From NCBI GenBank assembly GCA_041890495.1, contig CP169086.1, forward strand, positions 3,720,001 through 3,784,000: 64,000 nt of DNA, in the 5' to 3' direction. This stretch comes from Escherichia boydii (GTDB lineage Bacteria; Pseudomonadota; Gammaproteobacteria; Enterobacterales; Enterobacteriaceae). This document shows positions 40,158 through 52,452 of the stretch, in pieces (position 1 is the first letter of the stretch; each line of letters begins with the position of its first letter). The translations under genes were made by a program, and so were the position numbers. The notes below the pieces were generated by a model. The model made no database searches. It had not been told where the DNA came from and saw only the letters and a program-made list of their open reading frames with translations.

Positions 40158-42026
40158 TTAGATTTCGACCTGAGTACCCAGTTCGATAACCCTGTTTGGC
40201 GGAATTTCAAATTGATCTGGTGCACGCAGCGCATTACGTTGCAGCAGCAAGTACAGCTTGCCGCGCAGACGCAAATACCACGGGCGTTTGCCGAGGATCA
40301 ACGACTCATGCGACATAAAGAAGGAGGTTTCCATCATCCGGCAACTTAATCCTTCCAGACCGCAGCGGTGGAAAACTTCTTCCACGTTTGGCGTTTCTCG
40401 CCAACCATAACTTGCCACCACGCGCCAGAAAGTGGGCGACAGTTGTTCAATCTGTACCCGACGGACATTATGGACATATGGCGCGTCTTCGGTACGCAGA
40501 GTTAACAGAATCACCCGCTCATGCAATACCTTGTTATGTTTAAGGTTATGCATCAGCGCAAAGGGAATGACGTTGATTGCACGCGACATATACACCGCGG
40601 TCCCGGGCACGCGAACAGGCGGTGATTTCTCCAGCGAAGCAATCATCGCTTCCAGAGAGTTACCATGTTCATGCATCCGCCGCAGCAAGCGGAAACGCTC
40701 GCTCTTCCAGGTGGTCATCACGATAAACATCACAGTACCGAGGCTCAATGGCAACCAGCCGCCGGAGAGCAGTTTATCGAGGTTAGCGGTGAACAATGGA
40801 ATATCGACACAAAGGAAAGCAATCAGGATCAGCGCAACAAAATACTTATTCCAGTGCCAGTTCTGACGTGCCACGGTAGTCGAGAGAATAGACGTCAGCA
40901 CCATGGTTCCGGTCACCGCAATCCCGTACGCCGCCGCCAGGTTGCTGGAGTGCTCAAAGCTGACAATCACAATCACGACCGCGACATAGAGCATCCAGTT
41001 CACAAACGGAATATAGATTTGCCCTGACTCCATTTCGGAGGTGTGAATAATGCGCATCGGCGACAAATATCCCAGACGTACCGCCTGACGCGTCAATGAA
41101 AAGACGCCAGAGATAACCGCCTGCGAGGCGATTACCGTCGCCAGTGCGGCGATGATCAGCAGCGGGATCAGCGCCCAGTCCGGTGCCAAAAGGAAGAACG
41201 GGTTCTTAATCGCTTCCGGGTTCTTTAACAACAGCGCTCCCTGGCCGAAGTAATTAAGAGTTAAGGAAGGTAATACGACAGTGAACCACGCCAGACGAAT
41301 AGGGAACTTACCAAAGTGTCCCATATCAGCATACAGCGCCTCGACCCCCGTAATCGACAGCACCACTGCCCCTAATGCAATAAAAGAAACCGTTTTGTAT
41401 TCAAGGAAGAAATGCACCGCCCACATCGGATTCAGCGCATGCAGCACTTCCGGGTTAGCAATAATGCTACGTAACCCCAGTCCTGCCAGAATCAAAAACC
41501 AGGTCAGCATGATCGGCGCAAACAGCTTACCGACCATAGCCGTGCCATGCTTTTGAATCATAAATAATAAAGTGAGAACGATAATTGAGAGGGGAACTAT
41601 CCAGGTATCCAGCTGCGGGGCGACGATTTCCAGACCTTCAATGGCTGACATCACCGAAATAGCGGGTGTTATGACGACTTCACCATAGAAAAAGCTGCCG
41701 CCGATTAGCCCCATAATCACCAGCATTGATGTGGTTCGCGCCGACGTATTACGCCCGGCAAGCGACATCAACGTCAGGATCCCCCCCTCACCGGCGTTAT
41801 CTGCCCGCATCACGAAGGTGAGATATTTAATGGAAACCACAAAGATTAGCAGCCAGAAGATCAGCGATAAAAAGCCAAACACGGCATCGCGTTCAACGCC
41901 AAAACCAAACTGGCCGGACAAACATTCACGAAGTGTATATAACGGGCTGGTACCAATATCGCCGTAGACAACTCCAATCGCCGCGAGGGTAATCGCGGGC
42001 AATGATTGCTTATTATCAGTGCTCAT
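40158..42026 (-). CDS. kup: Low-affinity potassium transporter Kup
   Basis: A 622-residue KUP/HAK family K+:H+ symporter of full length. The N-terminal motif [17 protein letters not shown] (about residues 18-34) is diagnostic. About 12 transmembrane helices extend to residue ~440, followed by a cytoplasmic C-terminal domain. It takes up K+ under acidic, low-turgor conditions. It is monocistronic; 222 bp separate it from ravA and hold both promoters. Confidence 0.96.
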
Positions 42027-42248
42027 AGACTAGTCTTTCGTTGAAATATGAAATGTGTGCTTAGTCCCTTGGCCCACAAAAAAGCGCACAGTATGCACGA
42101 TTAACGGCAAAATCGTACTCCTAAATGCGGCCACATTAACCTGGCTCAAAGAAAAATACCCCCCCTTTGAGACTATTTTAGCCACCAGCAAGAAACGTCT
42201 ATACTCGCAATTTACGCAGAACTTTTGACGAAAGGACGCCACTTCATT

Positions 42249-43744
42249 ATGGCTCACCCTCATTTATTAGCGGAAAGAATTTCCCGCCTGAGCAGTTCGT
42301 TGGAAAAGGGGCTTTATGAACGTAGCCACGCCATCCGCTTGTGTTTATTAGCGGCATTAAGTGGTGAAAGTGTGTTCCTCCTTGGCCCGCCAGGTATTGC
42401 CAAAAGTTTGATCGCCCGGCGCTTAAAATTCGCCTTTCAGAATGCCCGCGCGTTTGAATATCTGATGACCCGCTTCTCCACGCCGGAAGAAGTTTTTGGT
42501 CCCCTTTCTATTCAGGCGCTAAAAGATGAAGGGCGCTATGAACGTTTAACCAGCGGTTACCTGCCGGAAGCAGAAATTGTCTTTCTGGATGAGATCTGGA
42601 AAGCGGGCCCGGCAATTCTTAATACCTTGCTCACCGCCATTAACGAGCGCCAGTTCCGCAACGGTGCACACGTAGAAAAAATCCCGATGCGCCTGCTGGT
42701 GGCGGCCTCCAACGAGCTGCCGGAAGCAGACAGCAGTCTGGAAGCGTTATATGACCGCATGCTGATTCGTCTGTGGTTAGATAAAGTGCAGGATAAAGCG
42801 AATTTCCGCTCCATGCTGACCAGTCAACAGGATGAAAACGACAATCCGGTTCCTGATGCCTTGCAGGTCACAGATGAAGAATATGAACGCTGGCAGAAAG
42901 AGATTGGTGAAATTACGCTGCCCGATCATGTATTTGAGCTGATTTTTATGCTGCGCCAGCAACTGGATAAATTACCGGATGCGCCTTATGTCTCGGATCG
43001 TCGCTGGAAAAAAGCGATCCGATTATTACAGGCCAGCGCCTTTTTTAGCGGTCGCAGTGCTGTTGCCCCGGTAGATCTCATTTTGCTGAAAGATTGCCTG
43101 TGGTATGACGCGCAAAGCCTGAATTTGATACAACAACAAATTGATGTATTGATGACCGGTCACGCCTGGCAACAGCAAGGGATGTTGACTCGCCTTGGCG
43201 CGATTGTGCAACGTCACCTGCAACTCCAGCAGCAACAAAGCGATAAAACAGCCTTAACGGTAATTCGTCTGGGCGGCATTTTCAGCCGTCGTCAGCAGTA
43301 TCAACTTCCTGTTAACGTTACTGCTTCCACTCTGACTCTACTGCTGCAAAAACCGTTAAAACTGCATGATATGGAAGTGGTTCATATCTCCTTTGAGCGT
43401 AGCGCGCTGGAACAGTGGCTGAGCAAAGGTGGTGAAATTCGCGGTAAACTGAACGGTATCGGCTTTGCCCAGAAACTGATCTGGAAGTTGATAGCGCCCA
43501 ACATCTTGTCGTTCGCGATGTAAGTTTACAAGGCAGTACGCTGGCACTTCCCGGTTCATCGGCTGAAGGTCTGCCTGGTGAAATAAAACAACAACTGGAA
43601 GAGCTTGAAAGCGACTGGCGCAAGCAACACGCTTTATTCAGCGAACAGCAAAAATGTCTGTTTATCCCTGGCGACTGGTTAGGTCGCATTGAAGCCAGCC
43701 TACAGGATGTCGGTGCACAGATTCGCCAGGCACAACAATGCTAA
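42249..43744 (+). pseudogene. ravA: ravA, MoxR-family AAA+ ATPase, frameshifted near codon 411
   Basis: RavA is a hexameric MoxR AAA+ ATPase that works with ViaA and binds LdcI. Walker A GPPGIAKS and Walker B IVFLDEIWK are intact. In the frame from ATG 42249 the sequence reads FAQKLIWKLIAPNILSFAM and stops at 43523. One extra A after position 43478 (CTGAATCTGG for CTGATCTGG) restores FAQKLNLEVDSAQH and the rest up to TAA 43742-43744. That gives 498 residues, exactly the E. coli length. The lost C-terminal ~88 residues form part of the triple-helical/LARA-side C-terminal region. A truncated protein of 424 residues is still possible. Confidence 0.88.
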
Positions 43745-45189
43745 CGCTGGATACGCTTAATGTGATGCTGGCCGTCAGCGAAGAGGGATTGATCGAAGAG
43801 ATGATCATCGCGCTGCTGGCCTCACCGCAGCTGGCAGTCTTCTTTGAAAAATTCCCACGACTGAAGGCGGCAATCACTGATGATGTTCCCCGCTGGCGTG
43901 AGGCGCTGCGCAGTCGGCTGAAAGATGCCCGAGTCCCGCCGGAACTCACCGAAGAGGTGATGTGCTATCAGCAAAGCCAGCTCCTCTCCACGCCGCAGTT
44001 TATTGTGCAGCTACCACAGATCCTGGACTTACTGCATCGTCTGAATTCCCCATGGGCAGAACAAGCCCGACAGTTGGTTGATGCTAACAGCGCGATCACT
44101 TCAGCGTTACACACGCTTTTTCTCCAGCGCTGGCGTTTAAGTCTGATTGTGCAAGCAACGACGTTAAATCAACAGCTATTAGAAGAAGAACGCGAACAAC
44201 TGTTGAGTGAAGTTCAGGAACGCATGACGCTGAGCGAACAACTTGAACCGATTCTCGCAGATAACAATACCGCAGCTGGTCGTCTGTGGGATATGAGCGC
44301 CGGTCAGCTTAAACGTGGCGACTATCAGTTGATTGTGAAATACGGTGAATTTCTTAACGAACAGCCGGAACTGAAACGCCTGGCAGAGCAGCTGGGGCGT
44401 TCTCGGGAAGCCAAATCAATACCGCGTAACGATGCGCAGATGGAAACCTTCCGCACCATGGTGCGCGAACCGGCGACGGTTCCTGAGCAGGTTGATGGTC
44501 TGCAACAAAGCGATGATATTTTACGTCTTCTGCCGCCAGAACTGGCGACACTAGGGATAACGGAACTGGAGTATGAGTTTTACCGTCGGCTGGTGGAAAA
44601 ACAGTTGCTCACCTATCGCCTGCACGGTGAGTCGTGGCGTGAAAAAGTGATCGAACGCCCGGTGGTGCATAAAGATTACGACGAACAGCCGCGCGGACCG
44701 TTTATTGTCTGCGTGGATACTTCCGGCTCAATGGGCGGCTTTAATGAACAGTGTGCGAAAGCGTTCTGCCTGGCTTTGATGCGCATTGCTCTCGCTGAAA
44801 ACCGGCGCTGTTATATTATGCTATTTTCCACCGAGATCGTCCGTTATGAGCTTTCAGGCCCACAAGGCATCGAACAAGCAATCCGTTTTTTAAGCCAGCA
44901 GTTTCGTGGCGGCACCGATCTTGCCAGTTGTTTTCGCGCCATTATGGAACGCTTGCAAAGCAGGGAATGGTTTGATGCCGATGCGGTGGTGATTTCTGAT
45001 TTTATCGCCCAGCGGTTGCCTGACGACGTGACGAGTAAAGTGAAAGAGCTGCAGCGGGTACATCAGCATCGCTTTCATGCCGTGGCGATGTCGGCACACG
45101 GCAAACCCGGCATCATGCGCATTTTCGATCATATCTGGCGCTTTGATACCGGGATGCGAAGCCGCCTGCTCAGACGCTGGCGGCGATAA
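43738..45189 (+). CDS. viaA: VWA-domain protein ViaA
   Basis: A 483-residue cytoplasmic protein. The C-terminal von Willebrand A domain (about residues 320-480) has the MIDAS motif CVDTSGSMGG and a downstream Thr/Asp (RGGTDLAS, VISDF). It partners with RavA and affects respiratory-complex and iron-sulfur protein function and aminoglycoside sensitivity in E. coli. ATG overlaps the ancestral ravA stop by 7 nt. With ravA shifted, ribosomes would stop at 43523, about 215 nt early, so coupling may be reduced. Confidence 0.95.
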   Translation: MLTLDTLNVMLAVSEEGLIEEMIIALLASPQLAVFFEKFPRLKAAITDDVPRWREALRSRLKDARVPPELTEEVMCYQQSQLLSTPQFIVQLPQILDLLHRLNSPWAEQARQLVDANSAITSALHTLFLQRWRLSLIVQATTLNQQLLEEEREQLLSEVQERMTLSEQLEPILADNNTAAGRLWDMSAGQLKRGDYQLIVKYGEFLNEQPELKRLAEQLGRSREAKSIPRNDAQMETFRTMVREPATVPEQVDGLQQSDDILRLLPPELATLGITELEYEFYRRLVEKQLLTYRLHGESWREKVIERPVVHKDYDEQPRGPFIVCVDTSGSMGGFNEQCAKAFCLALMRIALAENRRCYIMLFSTEIVRYELSGPQGIEQAIRFLSQQFRGGTDLASCFRAIMERLQSREWFDADAVVISDFIAQRLPDDVTSKVKELQRVHQHRFHAVAMSAHGKPGIMRIFDHIWRFDTGMRSRLLRRWRR

Positions 45190-45193
45190 ATTA

Positions 45194-46186
45194 TTACAGC
45201 AGAGAAGGGACGTTCTCGCGAACAGCAGCTGGCCATACACCACACTGAACCTGGCCGATATGCGGCAGTTGCAGCAGCAGCATGGTCAAACGAGACTGGC
45301 CGATACCGCCGCCGATGGTCTGCGGCATTTCACCGCGCAGCAGCGCCTGATGCCATTCCAGCTGCAGACGATCTTCATCACCGGTCAGCGCCAACTGATG
45401 CTTCAACGTGTCGGCATCCACGCGGATCCCCATGGAAGAAAGCTCAAACGCATCTTCCAGTACAGGGTTCCACACCAGAATATCGCCGTTCAGACCCGCA
45501 TGACCCAGCTCTGACGGGGTGCTCCAGTCATCATAATCCGGTGCGCGCACGTCGTGGCGATGACCATCGCTCAGCTTGCCGCCAATCCCGACAAGGAATA
45601 CCGCGCCAAGATCTTTCGCTATCGCCCGCTCACGCCCTTTGGCATCGAGATCCGGATAACGAGACAGTAACTCCTGGCTGTGTACGAAGTGGATCTGATC
45701 CGGCAGGAACGGTGCCAGGCCAAACTCTTCGCTAACCGCAGCTTCGGTTGCTTTAATTCCCGCCCAGATCGCCTCTACCGTGCTTTTCAGAGTCGAGAAT
45801 TGACGCTCACCGTCGCCCATTACGCGTTCCCAGTCCCACTGGTCAACATAGATCGAGTGCAACGGAGAAAGACGGTCTTCATCGGGGCGAAGGGCTTTCA
45901 TGTGCGTGTACAGCCCTTCGCCCGCGCTGAAGTCGTGTTGCCCTAAGGTCTGACGTTTCCACTTCGCCAGTGAATGAACCACTTCGAACTGGGCATCAGG
46001 CAGAGCTTTCACTTTTACCTGCACCGCTTTTTCACAGCCCGACAAGTTATCCTGCGTGCCATCCCCCACACGGCTAAGAATCGGCGCCTGGACTTCGATC
46101 AGCCCCAGACGTTCTTCCAGTTGGCGAGAAAAGTGAGATTTCACGAAGCTAATTTGGCGTTGTTTGGCAATGTAAGCGGTTTTCAT
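45194..46186 (-). CDS. asnA: Ammonia-dependent asparagine synthetase AsnA
   Basis: A 330-residue enzyme, structurally like class II aspartyl-tRNA synthetases, that makes asparagine from aspartate, ATP and ammonia. Typical stretches are RVGDGTQDNLSG, EGLYTHMKALRPDE, VDQWDWE and GGGIGQSRLTM. It is divergent from its regulator asnC (151 bp between) and converges on viaA with a 4-bp gap. Confidence 0.96.
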   Translation of the reverse strand: MKTAYIAKQRQISFVKSHFSRQLEERLGLIEVQAPILSRVGDGTQDNLSGCEKAVQVKVKALPDAQFEVVHSLAKWKRQTLGQHDFSAGEGLYTHMKALRPDEDRLSPLHSIYVDQWDWERVMGDGERQFSTLKSTVEAIWAGIKATEAAVSEEFGLAPFLPDQIHFVHSQELLSRYPDLDAKGRERAIAKDLGAVFLVGIGGKLSDGHRHDVRAPDYDDWSTPSELGHAGLNGDILVWNPVLEDAFELSSMGIRVDADTLKHQLALTGDEDRLQLEWHQALLRGEMPQTIGGGIGQSRLTMLLLQLPHIGQVQCGVWPAAVRENVPSLL

Positions 46187-46337
46187 TTTTTATACTCCTG
46201 CGTCCTGTTGCTTATGATTAAGCAACAAAAACCGACACACATGCAATAATCATTCAATAAAAAGCCTAACACACTTTTGATTCATTAAAAAAGAAGGCTA
46301 AAATAGAATGAATCATCAATCTGCATAAGAAAATCCT

Positions 46338-46796
46338 ATGGAAAATTATCTGATCGACAATCTGGACCGTGGCATCCTGGAAGCATTAATGGGCAATGCG
46401 CGCACCGCTTACGCCGAACTGGCGAAACAATTTGGCGTCAGTCCGGGGACGATTCACGTTCGAGTAGAGAAAATGAAGCAGGCGGGGATCATTACCGGGG
46501 CGCGTATTGATGTCAGCCCGAAGCAGCTCGGTTATGACGTAGGCTGCTTTATCGGCATTATATTAAAGAGCGCCAAAGACTACCCTTCCGCGCTGGCAAA
46601 GCTGGAAAGCCTTGATGAAGTCACTGAAGCCTATTACACAACAGGCCACTACAGCATCTTTATAAAAGTAATGTGCCGTTCGATCGACGCTCTCCAGCAT
46701 GTACTTATCAACAAGATCCAAACAATTGATGAAATTCAGTCCACCGAGACATTGATCGTCCTGCAAAACCCGATCATGCGTACTATCAAGCCCTGA
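46338..46796 (+). CDS. asnC: Lrp/AsnC-type regulator AsnC
   Basis: A 152-residue regulator. The N-terminal HTH (YAELAKQFGVSPGTIHVRVEKM) is followed by a RAM effector domain. E. coli AsnC activates asnA when asparagine is low and also affects mioC transcription toward oriC. It lies in the divergent asnA/asnC arrangement. Confidence 0.96.
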   Translation: MENYLIDNLDRGILEALMGNARTAYAELAKQFGVSPGTIHVRVEKMKQAGIITGARIDVSPKQLGYDVGCFIGIILKSAKDYPSALAKLESLDEVTEAYYTTGHYSIFIKVMCRSIDALQHVLINKIQTIDEIQSTETLIVLQNPIMRTIKP

Positions 46797-46885
46797 TCGG
46801 CTTTTTTAATCCCATACTTTTCCACAGGTAGATCCCAACGCGTTCACAGCGTACAATACGCCACTCTTAATAAAGGTGGCGGTTT

Positions 46886-47329
46886 ATGGCAGATATCACT
46901 CTTATCAGCGGCAGCACCCTCGGCGGTGCCGAATATGTAGCAGAACACCTGGCTGAAAAGCTGGAAGAGGCGGGTTTTACCACCGAAACGCTGCACGGTC
47001 CGCTGTTGGAAGATTTATCTGCCTCGGGGATCTGGCTGATTATCAGCTCCACCCACGGTGCCGGAGATATTCCGGACAACCTTTCTCCTTTCTATGAAGC
47101 ATTGCAGGAACAGAAGCCCGATCTTTCTGCGGTCCGCTTTGGCGCAATCGGTATTGGTAGTCGTGAATATGACACCTTTTGTGGGGCTATCGATAAACTC
47201 GAGGCAGAACTCAAAAATTCCGGTGCAAAACAGACAGGCGAAACACTGAAGATCAACATTCTTGATCACGACATTCCGGAAGATCCGGCAGAAGAATGGC
47301 TGGGATCGTGGATTAATTTACTCAAATAA
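46886..47329 (+). CDS. mioC: Flavodoxin-like protein MioC
   Basis: A 147-residue short-chain flavodoxin with the FMN phosphate loop SGSTLGGAEY (residues 8-17) and the isoalloxazine loops SSTHGAGDIPD and GIGSREYDTFCGA. It has been linked to biotin synthase electron transfer. Transcription runs toward oriC and can affect initiation timing in E. coli. Confidence 0.95.
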   Translation: MADITLISGSTLGGAEYVAEHLAEKLEEAGFTTETLHGPLLEDLSASGIWLIISSTHGAGDIPDNLSPFYEALQEQKPDLSAVRFGAIGIGSREYDTFCGAIDKLEAELKNSGAKQTGETLKINILDHDIPEDPAEEWLGSWINLLK

Positions 47330-47351
47330 GTATACAGATCGTGCGATCTAC

Positions 47352-47610
47352 TGTGGATAACTCTGTCAGGAAGCTTGGATCAACCGGTAGTTATCCAAGG
47401 AACAACGGTTGTTCAGTTTTTGAGTTGTGTATAACCCCTCATTCTGATCCCAGCTTATACGGTCCAGGATCACCGATCATTCACAGTTAATGATCCTTTC
47501 CAGGTTGTTGATCTTAAAAGCCGGATCCTTGTTATCCACAGGGCAGTGCGATCCTAATAAGAGATCACAATAGAACAGATCTCTAAATAAATAGATCTTC
47601 TTTTTAATAC
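47352..47610. other. oriC: Chromosomal replication origin oriC
   Basis: In this orientation DnaA boxes R4 (47352-47360, TGTGGATAA), R3 (47391-47399, TTATCCAAG), R2 (47426-47434, TGTGTATAA) and R1 (47532-47540, TTATCCACA) are followed by the AT-rich 13-mers R, M and L at 47554-47566, 47569-47581 and 47585-47597. GATC sites are very dense, as needed for SeqA/Dam control. It lies between mioC and mnmG, as in E. coli. The layout and nearly all bases agree with the E. coli origin; a few differ around R3. Confidence 0.97.
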
Positions 47611-47707
47611 CCAGGATCCCAGGTCTTTCTCAAGCCGACAAAGTTGAGTAGAATCCACGGCCCGGGCTTCAATTCATTTTCATACCGCGTTATGCGAGGC
47701 AATCACC

Positions 47708-49597
47708 ATGTTTTATCCGGATCCTTTTGACGTCATCATCATTGGCGGGGGTCATGCAGGCACCGAGGCCGCGATGGCCGCGGCGCGTATGGGTCAACAG
47801 ACTCTGCTTTTGACACACAATATCGACACTCTGGGGCAGATGAGCTGCAACCCGGCGATCGGCGGTATTGGGAAGGGACATCTGGTAAAAGAAGTGGATG
47901 CACTCGGCGGTCTGATGGCGAAAGCGATCGATCAAGCGGGTATCCAGTTTAGGATACTAAACGCAAGCAAAGGACCGGCGGTTCGCGCTACCCGAGCTCA
48001 GGCGGATCGTGTGCTCTACCGTCAGGCGGTACGTACGGCGCTGGAGAACCAACCGAACCTGATGATCTTCCAGCAGGCGGTTGAAGATCTTATTGTCGAA
48101 AACGATCGCGTGGTCGGTGCTGTTACCCAAATGGGACTGAAGTTCCGTGCCAAAGCCGTCGTGCTCACCGTTGGGACGTTCCTCGACGGTAAAATTCATA
48201 TCGGTCTGGATAATTACAGCGGTGGCCGTGCTGGTGATCCGCCGTCCATTCCGCTTTCTCGCCGTTTGCGTGAACTGCCGCTGCGCGTTGGTCGTCTGAA
48301 AACCGGGACACCACCGCGTATTGATGCTCGAACTATCGACTTTAGTGTGCTGGCGCAACAGCATGGCGATAACCCAATGCCGGTATTCTCGTTTATGGGC
48401 AATGCGTCCCAGCATCCCCAGCAGGTGCCGTGTTATATCACTCATACCAACGAGAAAACCCATGATGTGATCCGCAGTAACCTCGATCGTAGCCCAATGT
48501 ATGCAGGGGTGATCGAAGGTGTCGGCCCACGCTACTGCCCGTCGATCGAAGACAAAGTCATGCGCTTCGCCGACAGAAATCAGCATCAGATCTTCCTTGA
48601 ACCGGAAGGACTGACCTCTAATGAAATTTATCCGAACGGTATCTCCACCAGCCTGCCGTTCGATGTGCAGATGCAAATCGTCCGCTCTATGCAGGGGATG
48701 GAAAACGCGAAGATCGTGCGTCCGGGTTATGCCATTGAGTATGACTTCTTCGATCCTCGCGACCTGAAACCGACGCTGGAGAGCAAGTTTATCCAGGGGC
48801 TGTTCTTTGCTGGTCAGATTAACGGCACTACCGGTTACGAAGAAGCCGCTGCGCAAGGTTTGCTGGCCGGTCTTAACGCTGCCCGTCTGTCTGCTGACAA
48901 AGAAGGTTGGGCTCCGGCACGTTCTCAGGCGTATCTCGGCGTACTAGTTGATGACCTGTGCACTTTAGGAACCAAAGAACCGTATCGTATGTTTACTTCG
49001 CGCGCAGAATATCGTCTGATGCTACGCGAAGATAATGCGGATCTGCGTTTGACTGAAATCGGTCGTGAACTGGGCCTGGTGGATGACGAACGTTGGGCGC
49101 GCTTTAACGAGAAACTTGAGAATATCGAGCGTGAGCGTCAGCGTCTGAAATCGACCTGGGTAACCCCGTCGGCGGAAGCTGCAGCCGAAGTGAATGCTCA
49201 CCTGACTGCGCCGCTTTCCCGTGAAGCCAGTGGTGAAGATCTGCTGCGTCGTCCGGAAATGACTTATGAAAAATTAACCACGCTGACGCCGTTTGCCCCT
49301 GCGTTGACAGACGAACAGGCGGCGGAACAGGTTGAGATTCAGGTTAAATACGAAGGTTATATCGCGCGCCAGCAAGATGAGATCGAAAAGCAGCTGCGTA
49401 ACGAGAACACCCTGCTACCCGCGACACTGGATTACCGCCAGGTATCCGGTCTTTCTAACGAAGTGATCGCCAAACTTAACGATCACAAACCGGCCTCTAT
49501 CGGCCAGGCTTCACGTATTTCTGGCGTCACGCCTGCGGCCATCTCCATTCTGCTGGTGTGGCTGAAAAAACAGGGTATGCTGCGTCGTAGCGCATAA
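47708..49597 (+). CDS. mnmG: tRNA uridine 5-carboxymethylaminomethyl modification enzyme MnmG (GidA)
   Basis: A 629-residue FAD protein. The dinucleotide-binding motif [13 protein letters not shown] is at residues 11-23, and the GidA signatures [11 protein letters not shown] and [16 protein letters not shown] follow. With MnmE it modifies wobble U34 of several tRNAs. Its promoter activity next to oriC promotes origin opening in E. coli. Confidence 0.97.
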
Positions 49598-49608
49598 CGC
49601 ATTAAAAA

Positions 49609-49636
49609 TGCCTGGTAAGCACCCGCTTACCAGGCA
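49609..49636 (+). other. Long hairpin between mnmG and rsmG
   Basis: A perfect 12-bp stem, TGCCTGGTAAGC/GCTTACCAGGCA, with loop ACCC starts 12 nt after the mnmG stop. No T run follows, so it is more likely an mRNA-processing or stability element than a terminator. Confidence 0.7.
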
Positions 49637-49660
49637 ACGCATCAAGAACAGGTAATCACC

Positions 49661-50284
49661 GTGCTCAACAAACTCTCCTTACTGCTGAAAGACGCAGGTA
49701 TTTCGCTTACCGATCACCAGAAAAACCAGCTTATTGCCTACGTGAATATGCTGCATAAATGGAACAAAGCGTACAACCTGACTTCGGTCCGCGATCCTAA
49801 TGAGATGCTGGTACGCCATATTCTCGATAGCATTGTGGTTGCGCCCTGGTTAAAAGGTGAGCGTTTCATCGACGTGGGTACGGGTCCAGGTTTACCGGGC
49901 GTTCCGCTGTCGATTGTTCGCCCTGAGAGCCAATTCACGCTGCTGGACAGCCTTGGCAAACGCGTGCGCTTTTTACGTCAGGTACAGCATGAGCTGAAGC
50001 TTGAGAACATCACGCCCGTGCAGAGCAGGGTAGAGGAATTCCCGGCAGAGCCGCCGTTTGACGGGGTTATCAGCCGCGCGTTTGCCTCGCTCAACGATAT
50101 GGTGAGCTGGTGTAAGCACTTGCCTGCAGAGAATGGCCGCTTTTATGCGCTGAAAGGGCAGTTGCCAGGCGATGAGATTGAACAGCTGCCGGACGGCTTT
50201 GCCGTCGAGTCTATTGAGAAATTAGACATTCCTCAGCTCGAAGGTGAACGTCACCTGGTGATAATTAAGCCAAACAATTTTTAA
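49661..50284 (+). CDS. rsmG: 16S rRNA 7-methylguanosine(527) methyltransferase RsmG (GidB)
   Basis: A 207-residue SAM-dependent methyltransferase. The SAM motif FIDVGTGPGLPGVPL is near residues 68-82 and TLLDSLGKRVRFL follows. The start is GTG 49661 after AGGTAATCACC. Loss of RsmG gives low-level streptomycin resistance in E. coli. It is co-transcribed with mnmG. Confidence 0.96.
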   Translation: MLNKLSLLLKDAGISLTDHQKNQLIAYVNMLHKWNKAYNLTSVRDPNEMLVRHILDSIVVAPWLKGERFIDVGTGPGLPGVPLSIVRPESQFTLLDSLGKRVRFLRQVQHELKLENITPVQSRVEEFPAEPPFDGVISRAFASLNDMVSWCKHLPAENGRFYALKGQLPGDEIEQLPDGFAVESIEKLDIPQLEGERHLVIIKPNNF

Positions 50285-50900
50285 AAAATTAATCAAAAAT
50301 GTGGAATTCGTGCTGTTCTTATCATGTTAAAAAACAGCACAACTAGCGGGGATTTATCGGGGGGCTTTTAACCTCTGCTTCACTAAGGTTTTTCTTCCGG
50401 TTAACGAAGTAACTATTATTCACCGAGAAGATAGTCATCTGTGAAAAGATAAGTCTGCTAAAAGTGGAAGGCAGTAACCAGAACTCAATGTTAATTATTT
50501 ATTAAGAATGTCAATAAAAGGTTTTTATTGTGTACTGGGCTGTTTTGAAAATAGTTACGACGTTTTGCGTTTAATTTCATAAAGATAAATTTCCGCGATT
50601 TGCGCCTTTGATAAATACAACCTTATCGCAAATGTGTGTTTTGTGATCTCGTGCACGCTTTATCGTCAACGTTTTCGCGCTGTTTGCAGTTTTGGTCGAA
50701 GGTTGACGCTTTCAGCGAAAGTTAAAAAATAGCGGTGGGAAAAATATTTAAACATTTATTCACCTTTTGGCTACTTATTGTTTGAAATCACGGGGGCGCA
50801 CCGTATAATTTGACCGCTTTTTGATGCTTGACTCTAAGCCTTAAAGAAAGTTTTATACGACACGCGGCATACCTCGAAGGGAGCAGGAGTGAAAAACGTG
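50285..50900. promoter_or_regulatory. rsmG-atpI intergenic region with the atp operon promoter
   Basis: About 615 bp, AT-rich in its first two thirds, with no supported gene. A good sigma-70 promoter for the atp operon is TTGAAA (50782-50787), a 16-bp spacer and TATAAT (50804-50809), about 90 bp before atpI. Further upstream promoters are likely but not resolved by eye. Confidence 0.75.
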
Positions 50901-52105
<1,205 letters not shown>

Positions 52106-52151
52106 TTTACCAACACTACTACGTTTTAACTGAAACAAACTGGAGACTGTC

Positions 52152-52391
<240 letters not shown>

Positions 52392-52452
52392 TAAGCGTTG
52401 CTTTTATTTAAAGAGCAATATCAGAACGTTAACTAAATAGAGGCATTGTGCT

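Noticed and set aside
45194..46186. Cys residues in asnA considered as unusual substitutions
   Set aside because: The E. coli enzyme is known to carry Cys51 and Cys315, so these are normal.
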